A stretch of 41,207 nt of DNA, from NCBI GenBank assembly GCA_024811115.1, contig JAKOGH010000536.1, positions 1-41,207 of the forward strand, in the 5' to 3' direction. This stretch comes from Terana coerulea. Taxonomy: Eukaryota; Basidiomycota; Agaricomycetes; Polyporales; Phanerochaetaceae. Within the stretch, counting starts at the first letter, position 1. Each line of letters opens with the position of its first letter. Below, piece after piece: positions 31,511 through 41,207 of this stretch. Both the position numbers and the translations under genes were made by a program. The notes under the pieces were generated by a model. The model ran no database searches and was not told the DNA's origin. It saw only the letters and a program-made list of their open reading frames with translations.

Positions 31511-34500
31511 ATGGTTCGCGCTCCGCCCAAGGCCCTCAAGATCGGCCGCGCCCTCAAGACCGCGGCGAAGCTGCCCGCACGCGTGTCTGGCGCAAGCAGG
31601 GGACCGGCCGAAACAATTTCTCGCCTCTGCCAGGCGAGAGTCCGTGCGTCACTCTACGGGTGCAGGTTCTGGGGTGCAAGGAGTTGCTTGCGAAGGATAA
31701 GAATGGTGCTAGCGACCCGTAAGTGGCCCTTGCACGTCTACTCCACTTAGCGACGGGACGGCGAACGAGGACTGGTTCTGTGGGCCTCTCGAGAAAATCA
31801 CACGAATCCTCAGTGCTGTCTCTGTTCATGAAGCTTCGCATAGCCACTACGCGCAAAGGTGCTGGCATTGTACTACGCAGTCACGTGTAGCACACTGCAC
31901 CGTGCCCAATGATGCGTGCAAAGGCAAAGCTATTCGTCTTCGACCGGTTGCTGCATTATTAACGATTTACTACATCGCTAACACTAAACGGCTTATAGGT
32001 TCGTTGTCGTGTCTGTCTTGAGCAATCGCAAGCAGACACCGGTCTCAAAGCGTAATCTCAACCCTGCATATGACCCGAAGGAAGCAACCTTCGATTTTCC
32101 TATATACCTGTCGCTCGCGGAGAAGCTTGGCGTCATAGAACTGGTAATTTGGGATAAGGACGTGCTACGAAAGGATTACCTTGGAGAGGTCTCGATACCT
32201 CTGGAAGATTGGTTCCGTGATGATAATGCCTATCCGTTTGACGACCCTGCCAACAAGGTACCGTCTGTTTCAAGCTCTCGCTAGGTGTATGCTGAGGATA
32301 TGTGTCAGCCGTTTACATTCAACGTTGTATCCACGCGAAACTCCATCCGCGCTACCGGTACTATCCAAGTAAAGGTTGGCTTTGTGCAGCCCGCAGACGT
32401 GCCCGCTCCACGCGACTTCCGAGACATCCATGCGGACTTGGTCAAACTCTCGCGACGCAGCCTTGTTTCTGCACCTCCCGTGTGTACTCTTTGATTACAG
32501 CTGCCGTATTACGCGTCTCACATAGCTACTCGCTTTGACTTACAGACTGAGGGTGTCGGTACGGTTCGCTCGCACCAGGGTGGTCCCGAGTTTGAAGACG
32601 ACGGTCTGAGTTCGGACGACCCGGACGACTCTGAAGATGAGGATGACGAAGTAGCTGACTTGGGAGCCTTGCGAATGTTCGAGCCCATTACTCCTCCGCC
32701 GGCTACCGCCGACATGCCCGAGCCCACGGCTACGCCCTCGAGCCCAGCGTTCTCCGACGCTCAGGTTACGCCTACGGCGGCTTCTGTCATGAAGACACCA
32801 ATCTTTAAGAATCGCGCGCCATCGTTTACCAAACGTCTGACCGGTTTGAGGAGGCCGAGCAGCAAGCGGGCGAATTCCCTTGACTCAACGCTTGTGCAGT
32901 CTATGCTGCCAGATTCTCCTTCGACCCCGAATTTGCCGCTCACACCTGGCCTCAGTGGCGTCTCTACGCCAATGCTCACTCCTGGAGCTGCCACTCCTCC
33001 CATTCGCCCGCCCGCTAGGGGGTCGCTTCGGGAAGTCAAAGAACACCGACTACAACTTTTCAGCTGTCAATGATATTATGGGTATCGTGCTCCTGGAAAT
33101 CAAGGGTGCATCTGACTTGCCCAAGCTCAAGAACAGTATGTTTATCTACTGCCCGGTCATATCGGCATCGCTAACCTTGCTTGTAGTGACTCGCTTGGGA
33201 TGGGACATGGACCCATTCGTCGTAATCTCCTTCGGCAAGAAGGTTTTCCGTACCCGCGTTGTTCGACACTCGCTCAGCCCCAACTGGGACGAAAAGCTGC
33301 TGTTCCATGTCCGCCGGTACGAGAGCACATTTAAAGTGCAACTTACCGTGCTGGACTGGGACAAACTGTCCTCTAACGATCACGTTGGCGACGCGGACCT
33401 TGCTATTTCGGATCTACTTGCAAAGGCACCACAGAAGGATGGCGACACAGGACTTTACCCCGTTGAGGATGACGGGACGCAGGACAGCATGCAAGAGTTC
33501 CGGCTCCCGCTCAAGACAGATACACAGATGCCGTGGGAGTCGAAGCACAATCCGGTGCTTACTGTGCGGTAAGTACGACCTTCCTGATTGCGCTTTGCTC
33601 TCGCTGAACCCGGAAAAGAGCGAAGTACCAGCCATACGATGCGCTTCGACAGCGATTCTGGCGCCAGTACCTCAAGCAGTACGATACCGGATGACAGCGG
33701 TACTATCTCGCGTTTGGAGCTGATGTCCATGCTCGACTCCCTCGGCTCATCCCTGTCTCGGAGCACTGTTGACACGTTCTTTACCCGCTTTGGAAAGAAG
33801 ACCGAGGACGTGCTTACGGTCAATGAGGCAATCCAGTGCTTGGAGACGGAGCTGTGCCGACCGGCGAGCGAGAGAAGACATGTTGACGCCGACGACAACG
33901 GGATGGACACCAGCGCGCCTGTCACTCCCAACGTTTTTGGCGGGAGCGAGTCGCCGTTTGGCTTGAACCTGGACAAGCTGGACTTCTCTGGGCCTCCTGG
34001 CAATGTTCCCGCACCAGAGCAAGAACCCCTGCGCAAACCCAGTCAGCCACGACCATACGCGACAGAGCCGATGCAACAGCCTCTACACGAGGCCGCGATT
34101 CCTCCGCGCACAGAGTCTCCGCGAGTCTTCTTTGACCGACAAGTGTCTAACTCATCCTCCGACGCGGAAGACTCCTCTGGTTCGGGCTCTTCCTCACCAT
34201 CTGCCGGAGATCATCTTGAGCGTGTCATTAATGTCAAGAGCTGTCCACTGTGTCATCGCCCGCGGATGAACTCCAAGGCGGAGGTCGACATTGTCACCCA
34301 TATGGCGATCTGCGCAAGCCAAGACTGGGCGCGCGTGGATAGAATCGTTGTCGGCAACTTCGTTACCGCCAACCAGGCGCAGCGCAAGTGGTACACGAAG
34401 ATCATCTCGAAGGTGTCGAGCGGCGACTATCGTCTCGGTGCGAACTCGGCGAACATCATTGTGCAGAACCGGATGACCGGGAAGCTGGAGGAGGAGAAGA

Positions 34501-35523
34501 TGCAAGTGTACGTGCGGCTGGGCATTCGTTTATTGTACAAGGGGTGGAAGGGCAGGATGGAGGGCGCACGGGCACGCCGACTGTTGAAGTCTATGTCGAT
34601 CAAGCAAGGTCTGAAGTACGACTCCCCAGAGTCTACTCGAGACATCCTTCCTTTCATCCAATTTCACAAGCTGAACGTCGCCGAGATTTTGCGGCCGATT
34701 GAATCCTTCAGTGCGTATATCTTCTATTCATACTGCCTATTTACTAAATTTTGCCTGCAGAAACATTCAACGAGTTTTTCTATCGCGAGCTGAAACCAGG
34801 TGCCCGACCGGTCGAGTCTCCTGACGACCCTCACCGCCTCGTCAGCGGCGCGGACTGTCGCCTAATGACATTCGAGACGATCAACGAGGCGACCCGGCTT
34901 TGGATCAAGGGCCGCGAGTTCTCCGTCGCACGGCTGCTTGGCGACGCATACAAGTCGGAAGCTGAACGCTACAACGGCGGCGCAGTCTGCATCTTCGGCT
35001 GGCGCCTCAGGACTACCACCGCTTCCACTCTCCAGTAGACGGGACGATTGGACCGATGACATATATCGCTGGGGAATACTACACCGTTAACGTATGTGTC
35101 CGTGTTCTCTGAAATGCTTTCTCCCGCTGACTGAGTTACAGCCTCAAGCCATTCGTACGGCGTTGGATGTATACGGTGAAAACGCGCGCAAGATCGTACC
35201 CATCGATAGTCCGCAGTTTGGACGTGTCATGGCGGTGTGCATCGGCGCCATGATGGTTGGCAGTATCAAGACAACGGTTAACGAGGGGGACCAGGTCAAG
35301 CGCGGACAAGAGTTCGGCTACTTTGCATTCGGTGGGTATTTATTCGCTTATATCGCGCACGCTACTTATTACCGCTGGTGCAGGCGGCTCTACCATCGTC
35401 GTCTTGTTCGAAAAGAATGCCGTCGAATGGGACGAGGACCTGCTCATTAACGGCAGAGCGTGTCTCGAGACCCTCGTCCGCGTCGGCATGGGCCTCGGTC
35501 GCAGCCGTCGTACACCGGCATGA
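31511..35523 (+). pseudogene. PSD2: phosphatidylserine decarboxylase with C2 domains (PSD2 type), four apparent frameshifts
   Basis: It converts phosphatidylserine to phosphatidylethanolamine, expected at endosomal/Golgi membranes. Nine exons: 31511-31718, 31999-32257, 32309-32479, 32546-33135, 33187-33568, 33619-34710, 34761-35091, 35142-35331 and 35384-35523. Order of parts: basic start (MVRAPPKALKIGRALKTAAK), first C2 (VTLRVQVLGCKELLAKDKNG...), acidic and Ser/Pro linker, second C2 (GIVLLEIKGASDLPKLKN, FVVISFGKKVFRTRVV), EF-hand-like SGTISRLELMSMLDSLG, a C-x2-C...H-x3-C zinc-like motif, then the decarboxylase with [15 protein letters not shown] and the self-processing FGGSTIVVLFEK. Single-base frame changes are needed at about 31599-31602, 33018-33022, 33680 and 34994. 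No extra stops or lost catalytic residues are seen apart from these, so this is either a very young pseudogene or an intact gene with sequence errors. Confidence 0.85.
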
Positions 35524-36322
35524 AATCCTTTTAATCTACACCATCAATCATGAACTTTGCCCAAGGCTCACATTTCTTGCATCGCTCGCACTCACATTGC
35601 ACTCGCACCCGCACCCGCCCACCATCTCATCTTCATGCCCCACCACAGTACTTCACGCACTTACTAGTTGGATAAGTTATTACACCCCATACCGTATACC
35701 TCGCATCATGTTTTGGATCTAATGTACTTGCATGTGCTCTCAATGTCTTTGCGAAATGCACTTTCTTGATGGAATAATTGCCCGGTCATGATGAGAGCCA
35801 TCGTTCATGTTGGAGTAGTGCTCGGAGAAGGGCGACGTTCATCGTCGATACGTCCAACCGACTGCAATCCTAGCGCACTCTTGGACTTGCTGTTGACGTC
35901 CCGTGGGAGGCCGGTGAGGTTCTTGAGTTAGAGGCTTTGAGCCTTCCGAGCTTCAACCTGCGAAAGCTTCAAGCTCTAAGTGACAGTCTACTGAGAGAAC
36001 GACTTTAGTAGGTCATAGGTTGCCGGGAAGAGCGGGCCGGGCGAAAACCTTGGAATAATTCATGCGTCTGGACTCTGCACATCCGCTCATGCTACCCAAC
36101 CACCTCCAACATCGATGCCGGACCTTGTTTCTTCTCTCCTTTCTGCAACCATCCCGTTTGCCGTGCTTTCATACAGTCCTCGTAGTGTCAGCAAAAAACG
36201 GAGGGTTCAATAGCGATCTGTGCGCATTCCTTACCGTCTTCTAGTAGTTGACGCTCACGCCCTATATTTCGCCTCGCCGTTATTTCTGCGCAGAACCTAA
36301 AGCCAGCCGTCTAGGCCACGCA
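35524..36322. other. intergenic, promoter region of the galactokinase gene
   Basis: About 800 bp between tandem + strand genes, with no supported coding region. The stretch just before the ATG at 36323 is not notably pyrimidine-rich, and no TATA box is clear. Confidence 0.45.
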
Positions 36323-38585
36323 ATGGCAGAAGAACCCGTACCTGTTTTCAAGGCAGTCATCGACGCGCACCCAGTCCCTGCTATCGCAGCCCGAGAAGCG
36401 TATGCCTCACGAACTATAGTTCCGCCACACTCACTAAGCTACAGCGCAGAGCCCGCTTCGACGAGCTCACGAAGGCCTTCGCCGAACGCTTCGGCCACAA
36501 ACCGGCGTACATAGCTCGCGCGCCGGGGCGTGTTAACCTCATTGGCGAGCACATAGACTATGTACTCTTCGGCGTGTTCCCTGCTGCGGTCGAGCAGGAC
36601 GTCCTCATCGCATGTGCCAGTCGCCCGCCTGGTCTACCATCTCCTTCGACTGACGATGGCGAGAAGGGACACGTACATGCGCAGAACACCTTCCCCAAGT
36701 ACACGCCGCAGACGTTCGCGCCGATGCTCAAGCCGGCACTGAAGAAGGAGGCAGAAGAGAAGGAAGAGGAGAGCGCGAGTGCAAACGTGCACTTGTGGCA
36801 CTTGGATATCAACCCAAAGGAGCTGAGATGGGAGAGTTATGTCAAAGCAGGGTACTACGGTGTGCTCGAGAGGTTCTTCACATCTGGCGCGTCCGATGGG
36901 ATATCTTCAGCGGGGTGCGCTCGCAGCTTCTCTTACCGTTGCAAGGCATGGAGGCTAATAGGTGCCAATACAGCTTCCCAGAGCCCGTCAACACAGACAT
37001 TCTCGTAACGGGTAACGTACCTGCCGGCTCCGGTCTTTCCTCGAGCGCTGCTATGGTCGTCGCGTCCACCCTCGCGTTCCTTGCTGTCGAATGAAAAGCT
37101 GGACCTGCCCTCTGAAAATGGCTCGACTCGGAGGATCACCAAGGGCGAACTTGTTTCTATGGCCGTAGAAAATGAACGTAGAGTAGGGGTTAATAGTGGT
37201 GGGTAAGTCGTTCGCAACCTTTCTTCAACAGCTTCGCCTTGGAAGAATGTTAATGCCAAATGCTCCGCCGGCCTGCAGGATGGACCAAGCAGCGTCAATT
37301 ACCGCTCTCCCTTCCTCGGCCCTATACATCTCGTTCTTCCCTACCTTTGGTGCATCGCCTGTGCCCTTACCCATCACGCGCACGGCCCCGCGCGCGGTCT
37401 GGGTCTGCGCAAACTCGCTCGTCACAAGCGAGAAGGTGCTCGGTATGCCATTATCTCACTCCACTTCACCAAGTGCACCTACTAATCCTTCACGTAGGTG
37501 CCAAGACGCGCTACAATCTGCGCGTAGTCGAGACCCTCGTCTCAGCACGCATCCTCGCGCGCGTTCTCGATCTGGCAGACCTTCTGGCTCCGGCGCACCC
37601 AAACAAGAAGTTCACGCTGCGCGAGGTGCTGGCCGCGTATCTCGGCCGCGGCGAGGTCCGCGGGCAGCCCGAGCCAGCGCTCACGCCCGAGGAGATTAAG
37701 ATCGGGCTGCAGACACTAGTCGGACACGTTGAGCGGTTGCGCCCTGCGAACCTTGCGGCGTGGGCGGCGGGCGCTGAGGCGGTGGCGGAGGAGAAAGGCG
37801 GCGAGCAGCTCGGGCTGACTATGGAGGAAATGGTGCGGTACAGCGGCCTGAACGAGAGCGAGTTTAAGATGGTGTACCTGAGCTGGGTTGAAGGTTTGTC
37901 TTAAAATATCTGTTGCTAGGTCTGGACAGCTAACAGTGTGCGCAACAGTTGAAGCAACGCACTTCCACATTTACAAGCGCACGAAACACGTTTTCTCGGA
38001 GGCACTGCGCGTTCTCCAGTTCCGCGATGTGTGCCTCGCGTCTGCGCCTGAGGCTACTAGTACTACCACCTCGCCGCAACACCAAACTCTGAACGAGCCC
38101 GCGCCACCGTCGCCGCCCACGGAGGGTGCACCACTGCCAGAAAGTGTGCTGCATGAACTCGGCGCACTCATGGATGCATCCCAACAGAGCTGCAGCACAT
38201 TGTACGAGTGTTCGTGCCCCGAGCTCGACGCACTCACAGCCCTTGCTCGGCGGGCGGGCGCGTACGGCAGCCGGTTGACAGGTACATCCTCTGTCTCCAC
38301 CAATGTTGTTTCAAGGTGCTAATGTATGCATGTGCAGGTGCTGGCTGGGGTGGATGCACCATCTCGCTCGTCGCTGAGGACAGGGTGGATGAGTTCATTG
38401 CAAAGGTTCGGAACGAGTATCCTGCGTACAAGGACTTGGGCAACAATGCTTTGAAGGAGGTGATTTTTGCAACACAGCCCAGCAACGGTGCCTTTGGTAA
38501 GCATTTCACTGTACTTTGTTTACCTACATCCTTAATGTTCTGTGTTCCTCTAGTTTTCAAGCTGGAAGAGCGAAGGCTGTTATAG
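36323..38585 (+). pseudogene. GAL1: galactokinase (GHMP kinase), two apparent frameshifts
   Basis: It phosphorylates galactose in the cytosolic Leloir pathway. GHMP motifs are all visible: [20 protein letters not shown] (36515-36573), NVPAGSGLSSSAAMVV after a 59-bp intron (36915-36973), GGMDQAAS with the catalytic-type Asp across intron 37203-37278, and GAGWGGCTISLVAED after intron 38282-38337. Other introns are 37443-37497, 37894-37948 and 38497-38553. The end is FKLEERRLL with TAG at 38583-38585. Two points break the frame with no intron able to mend them: one base missing at about 36401-36411 (YAS to [12 protein letters not shown]), and one extra base near 37089 (FLAV to NEKLDLPSENG), which creates a TGA. 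Motifs and splice sites are otherwise preserved. It is either a recently broken gene or a sequencing artefact. Confidence 0.88.
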
Positions 38586-38735
38586 TTGATAAATGGGATG
38601 CATGAACACAATGTGAAAAGAATGTGTATAATAAGATCTATATCATCTCTCTTTGCTTGACATCATTGTAGGATAACACCTTGCTGTTGGCAAATAAACT
38701 AATATTCTACCGTTCATAATCCACTAGTGAATTAT

Positions 38736-38749
38736 GAGCACATGTGCTC
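38736..38749. repeat. 14-bp perfect palindrome GAGCACATGTGCTC, copy 1
   Basis: The sequence equals its own reverse complement. It directly follows a near-perfect 22-bp palindrome (38715-38736, CATAATCCACTAGTGAATTATG, one mismatched pair). The same 14-mer recurs at 38785-38798. Confidence 0.7.
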
Positions 38750-38784
38750 TAATATTCTACCATTTGAAAAACACTGTGTCTTTT

Positions 38785-38798
38785 GAGCACATGTGCTC
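38785..38798. repeat. 14-bp perfect palindrome GAGCACATGTGCTC, copy 2
   Basis: Identical to 38736-38749, 49 bp further on, with the TAATATTCTAC word between them. Confidence 0.7.
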
Positions 38799-39104
38799 TT
38801 AGCCAGCATGTGCTTGTCCTAATTGAGTACTGTACTTTTTCGACCATTCCGGATGGCCTTGCAACTGTGACAGTTTTGAACCACCTTGGACAACTGGCAG
38901 CGGTCTACTGTGACATGTGACTTGACCACGTTTTCCGTCGATGACCCCTTTGTGACATGATGCAAACAGCAGGCAGCGGGCTCAAGTCCGCCAGGCTGCG
39001 CCATATAATTACTTGTACATAGATTATGATCAATAACAAGAAAATCATTTCACTTGCAACAGTCCTAATATTCTACTATTGGAAACAGCCACCTCTTTCT
39101 GTGT

Positions 39105-39118
39105 CATGACGCGTCATG
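39105..39118. repeat. 14-bp perfect palindrome CATGACGCGTCATG
   Basis: Self-complementary. Two further TGACGC half-sites follow within 55 bp (GTGACGCATATGACGC near 39144-39160), with a (TA)n run between. Confidence 0.6.
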
Positions 39119-39247
39119 TGAATATATATATAATTACATACCATGTGACGCATATGACGCTCAGTAGTAAAGGTTGATATAATTCATTTTTACAACAGTC
39201 AATTCTTAATATTATTAAAATCGTAATCCAGGGTGGATTACGTACGA

Positions 39248-39411
39248 CAGCTTATGTAAACGTGTACATGTCCAAATTGGGATATGTACAGCTTATGTAA
39301 ACGTGTACATGTCCAAATTGGGATATGTACAGCTTATGTAAACGTGTACACATCCAAATCAGGATATGTACAGCTTATGTAAACGTGTACATACCTTATT
39401 GGGATGTGTAC
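39248..39411 (+). repeat. 41-bp minisatellite, four units plus a degenerate fifth
   Basis: Units start at 39248, 39289, 39330 and 39371 with CAGCTTATGTAAACGTGTAC. The first two are almost identical. The third and fourth differ in the second half (CACATCCAAATCAGG and ATACCTTATTGGG). Eroded copies with GTGTACACATTTTAATTGG and TACATATGTACATGCC continue to about 39460. Confidence 0.85.
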
Positions 39412-39515
39412 ACATTTTAATTGGAATATATACATATGTACATGCCTAATTGAAAAGTGAACATGTATATTTTGCTTCATCATCAAACTTTGCATTGTCA
39501 GTTAGCTGCTTATCC

Positions 39516-40395
39516 AGTCAGTAAGCCAGAAATATTCGAATTTCGACGAATTTCTGGCTATTTCTAGCTCCACCAAAGAGCAAGAGCTTGCTTACCCTTA
39601 CTTACTAGGTAAGTAACAGTTACTTACTACCCACCTATTTAGTCAGCAAGCCAGAAATATTCGAATTTCGACGAATTTCTAGCTATTTCTAGCTCCACCA
39701 GAGAGCAAGAGCTTACTTACTCTTACTTACTCAGTAAGTAAACAGTACTTACTGTGACCTACCCAGTCAGTAAGCTGAAAATATTCGAATTTCGACGAAT
39801 TTCTTGCTATTTCTAGCTCTACCAGAGAGCAAGAGCTTGCTTACCCTTACTTACTAGGTAAGTAATAGTTACTTACCACCCACCTACTCAGTCAGCAAGC
39901 CAGAAATATTCGAATTTTGGCGAATTTCTGGCTATTTCTAGCTCCACCAGAGAGCAAGAGCTTACTTACTCTTGCTTACCAGGTAAGTAGGCAGTACTTA
40001 CTGTGACTTACCTAGTCAGTTGGCTGCTTACCCAGTCAGTAAGCCAAAAATATTCGAATTTTGACGAATTTTTGACTATTTCTAGCTCCACCAGAGAGCA
40101 AGAGCTTACTTATCCTTACTTACCAAGTAAGTAACAGTTGCTTACTGTTATGTATCTGGCCACTAAGTGCGCTTTTGCACTGCCTTATCCAGTGCTCCAA
40201 TGAGGCAAGTGATTAGAACATTTTGAAGAGAAGTAAGAGCTCTGGTTATAATGGTAGTGAGATCATTTTCGAGGTAAGTAACAGTTACTTACCACCTACT
40301 GACCTAGTCAGTAAGCCAGAAATATTCGAATTTTGACGAATTTCTAGCTATTTCTAGCTCTATCAGAGAGCAAGAGCTTACTTACTCTTACTTAC
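39516..40395. repeat. ~125-bp subtelomeric satellite, six units with nested palindromes
   Basis: The core AATATTCGAATTT begins at 39531, 39656, 39780, 39905, 40050 and 40321, giving spacings of 125, 124, 125, 145 and 271 bp. Each unit has three inverted-repeat modules. A 36-bp one has arms AGCCAGAAAT / ATTTCTGGCT (39524-39559 in unit 1, also perfect in unit 4). A second is AGCAAG-AG-CTTGCT (39579-39592), and a third is AAGTAAC-A-GTTACTT (39611-39625). Units 5 and 6 are separated by unrelated sequence (about 40145-40270). Copies differ by point changes, some inside the arms. No coding potential. Confidence 0.88.
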
Positions 40396-41139
40396 CTAGT
40401 ACACAGCCACAGTGCAAGTTCAAGGATACACTTTTTCTGTGTGCATATGGAGTGTGAGCTTCAGCTACAGTGCAACAGCTAGCAGAGATAGAGTTCAAAC
40501 AGACATGGGTGACAGATAGTCAGTACAAAGCATGGGTTGGGGCAAAGTCCAATACACATCACAAGTATAATATAGTTAAAGTATTTGAATGGTAGATGAA
40601 CAGTTGTGATAAGATTAGTTGATAGATCATGTAGTCATGTAACATCAACATATTCATGCCAGTATATGCAAAGTTTATTTTGATATGTTCAATTATATGA
40701 TTTACATGCTGAAGCGACGTAACATATGCTAAGCTGAGTGAATTTACCCCCATTATGTTCAAGAGTACATGTTATAGTTAACATACAATGTTAGTTAAAA
40801 GTGAAGCTGTAGTGTAGTGAATATGAACATCAGTAGTAATAATCAGTACAAGTGGTAGCAAAGTATGAATAACAGTTGCAGAGTGATAGGCATGTTGTTA
40901 GAGTTGGATATGAATGTGAGTTATAAGTAGTTTGTATAGGCATAAGATGAGTGGTGTATTGGAAGTAAGTAAGAGTGTATATGAGTATAGGATGCTATGT
41001 TACAGTAGCAAGCATAGGTTATAAGTGTGTTTAAGTTGATATAGTCAGATTGTATGGTGGTAAGTAGAGGATCAATAAGCAGGTAAGTAAATAAGTGTTG
41101 TTAGTAAGTAAGCAGTAATAAATGAAATAAATATGACAA
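40396..41139. other. AT-rich pre-telomeric region
   Basis: No gene supported; an AT-rich - strand frame (40559-40762) is random-looking. Words of the form AAGTAAG, TAAGTA and GTTATAAG become frequent towards 41090, just before the telomere. Confidence 0.5.
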
Positions 41140-41207
41140 TTAGGGTTAGGGTTAGGGTTAGGGTTAGGGTTAGGGTTAGGGTTAGGGTTAGGGTTAGGGT
41201 TAGGGTT
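41140..41207 (+). repeat. telomere (TTAGGG)n
   Basis: An uninterrupted run of TTAGGG, slightly more than eleven units, to the end of the window. The G-rich strand runs 5'->3' towards the window end, as required for a true right-hand chromosome end. Confidence 0.98.

Larger units (their letters stand above)
38586..39240. other. AT-rich subtelomeric spacer with short palindromes
   Basis: No gene supported. The sequence turns AT-rich right after the galactokinase stop. It holds three copies of a TAATATTCTAC word (38699, 38750, 39067) and three perfect 14-bp palindromes (two copies of GAGCACATGTGCTC and one CATGACGCGTCATG). A - strand frame at 38819-39004 has a CxxC motif but no family. Confidence 0.5.

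Noticed and set aside
34980..35040. Intron that would mend the PSD2 frame near 34994
   Set aside because: The only GT-AG pair nearby would remove about 30 bp including conserved residues. A missing base gives the family sequence [14 protein letters not shown] exactly.
38819..39004. - strand frame with a CxxC motif in the subtelomere
   Set aside because: Short, no family, lies among palindromic repeats; the CxxC alone is not evidence.
39516..40395. CRISPR-like array
   Set aside because: The spacing is regular, but the whole ~125-bp unit is repeated. There are no unique spacers and the host is a eukaryote.

Overview
This is the right-hand end of a chromosome of a filamentous basidiomycete, most likely an agaricomycete. 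The window ends in 68 bases of (TTAGGG)n running off the + strand. The genes have many short introns (mostly 48-60 bp, GT-AG, often with a CTAAY-like branch site). The recognisable proteins (macrofage-activating-glycoprotein type, a C2-domain phosphatidylserine decarboxylase, a Leu5-type carrier, a Hop2 homologue) fit an agaricomycete. The order within the class cannot be settled from the sequence.

Layout. 1-3294 is gene-poor and probably decayed. 3295-11428 is a dead Ty3/gypsy LTR retrotransposon: LTR, gag with a CCHC knuckle, protease, RT, RNase H, integrase, chromodomain, then a dUTPase-like tail. It has many frameshifts, and both the RT box and the integrase DDE triad are mutated. 11429-20233 is mixed: a LENG1-like nuclear protein gene (-), an unnamed multi-exon gene of a family I associate with Agaricomycetes (-), a decayed partial second copy of the LENG1 N-terminus, a possible small secreted protein and an unidentified gene with a cysteine cluster. 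21204-38585 is a gene-dense core: NAD(P)-binding oxidoreductase (+), F-box-like/LRR protein (+), mitochondrial CoA carrier Leu5 (-), meiotic Hop2 (+), small HMG-box-like protein (-), macrofage-activating-type GPI glycoprotein (+), phosphatidylserine decarboxylase with C2 domains (+) and galactokinase (+). 38586-41139 is AT-rich subtelomere with short perfect palindromes, a 41-bp minisatellite and a ~125-bp satellite whose unit is built from nested inverted repeats. 41140-41207 is the telomere.

The core genes are mostly housekeeping and do not form a pathway cluster. They are packed with divergent (Leu5/HOP2, HMG/glycoprotein) and convergent (F-box/Leu5, HOP2/HMG) neighbours.

Points most worth a second look: the chromodomain plus dUTPase-like tail of the retroelement; the palindromic subtelomeric satellite; the split LENG1 duplication; a GC-AG intron in the Leu5 gene; and at least six single-base indels in the two genes nearest the telomere (PSD2-like and galactokinase), while the five recognised, fully modelled genes further in are intact. 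Those indels are either recent subtelomeric gene decay or assembly error. Exon coordinates were derived by hand from splice signals and frame continuity.
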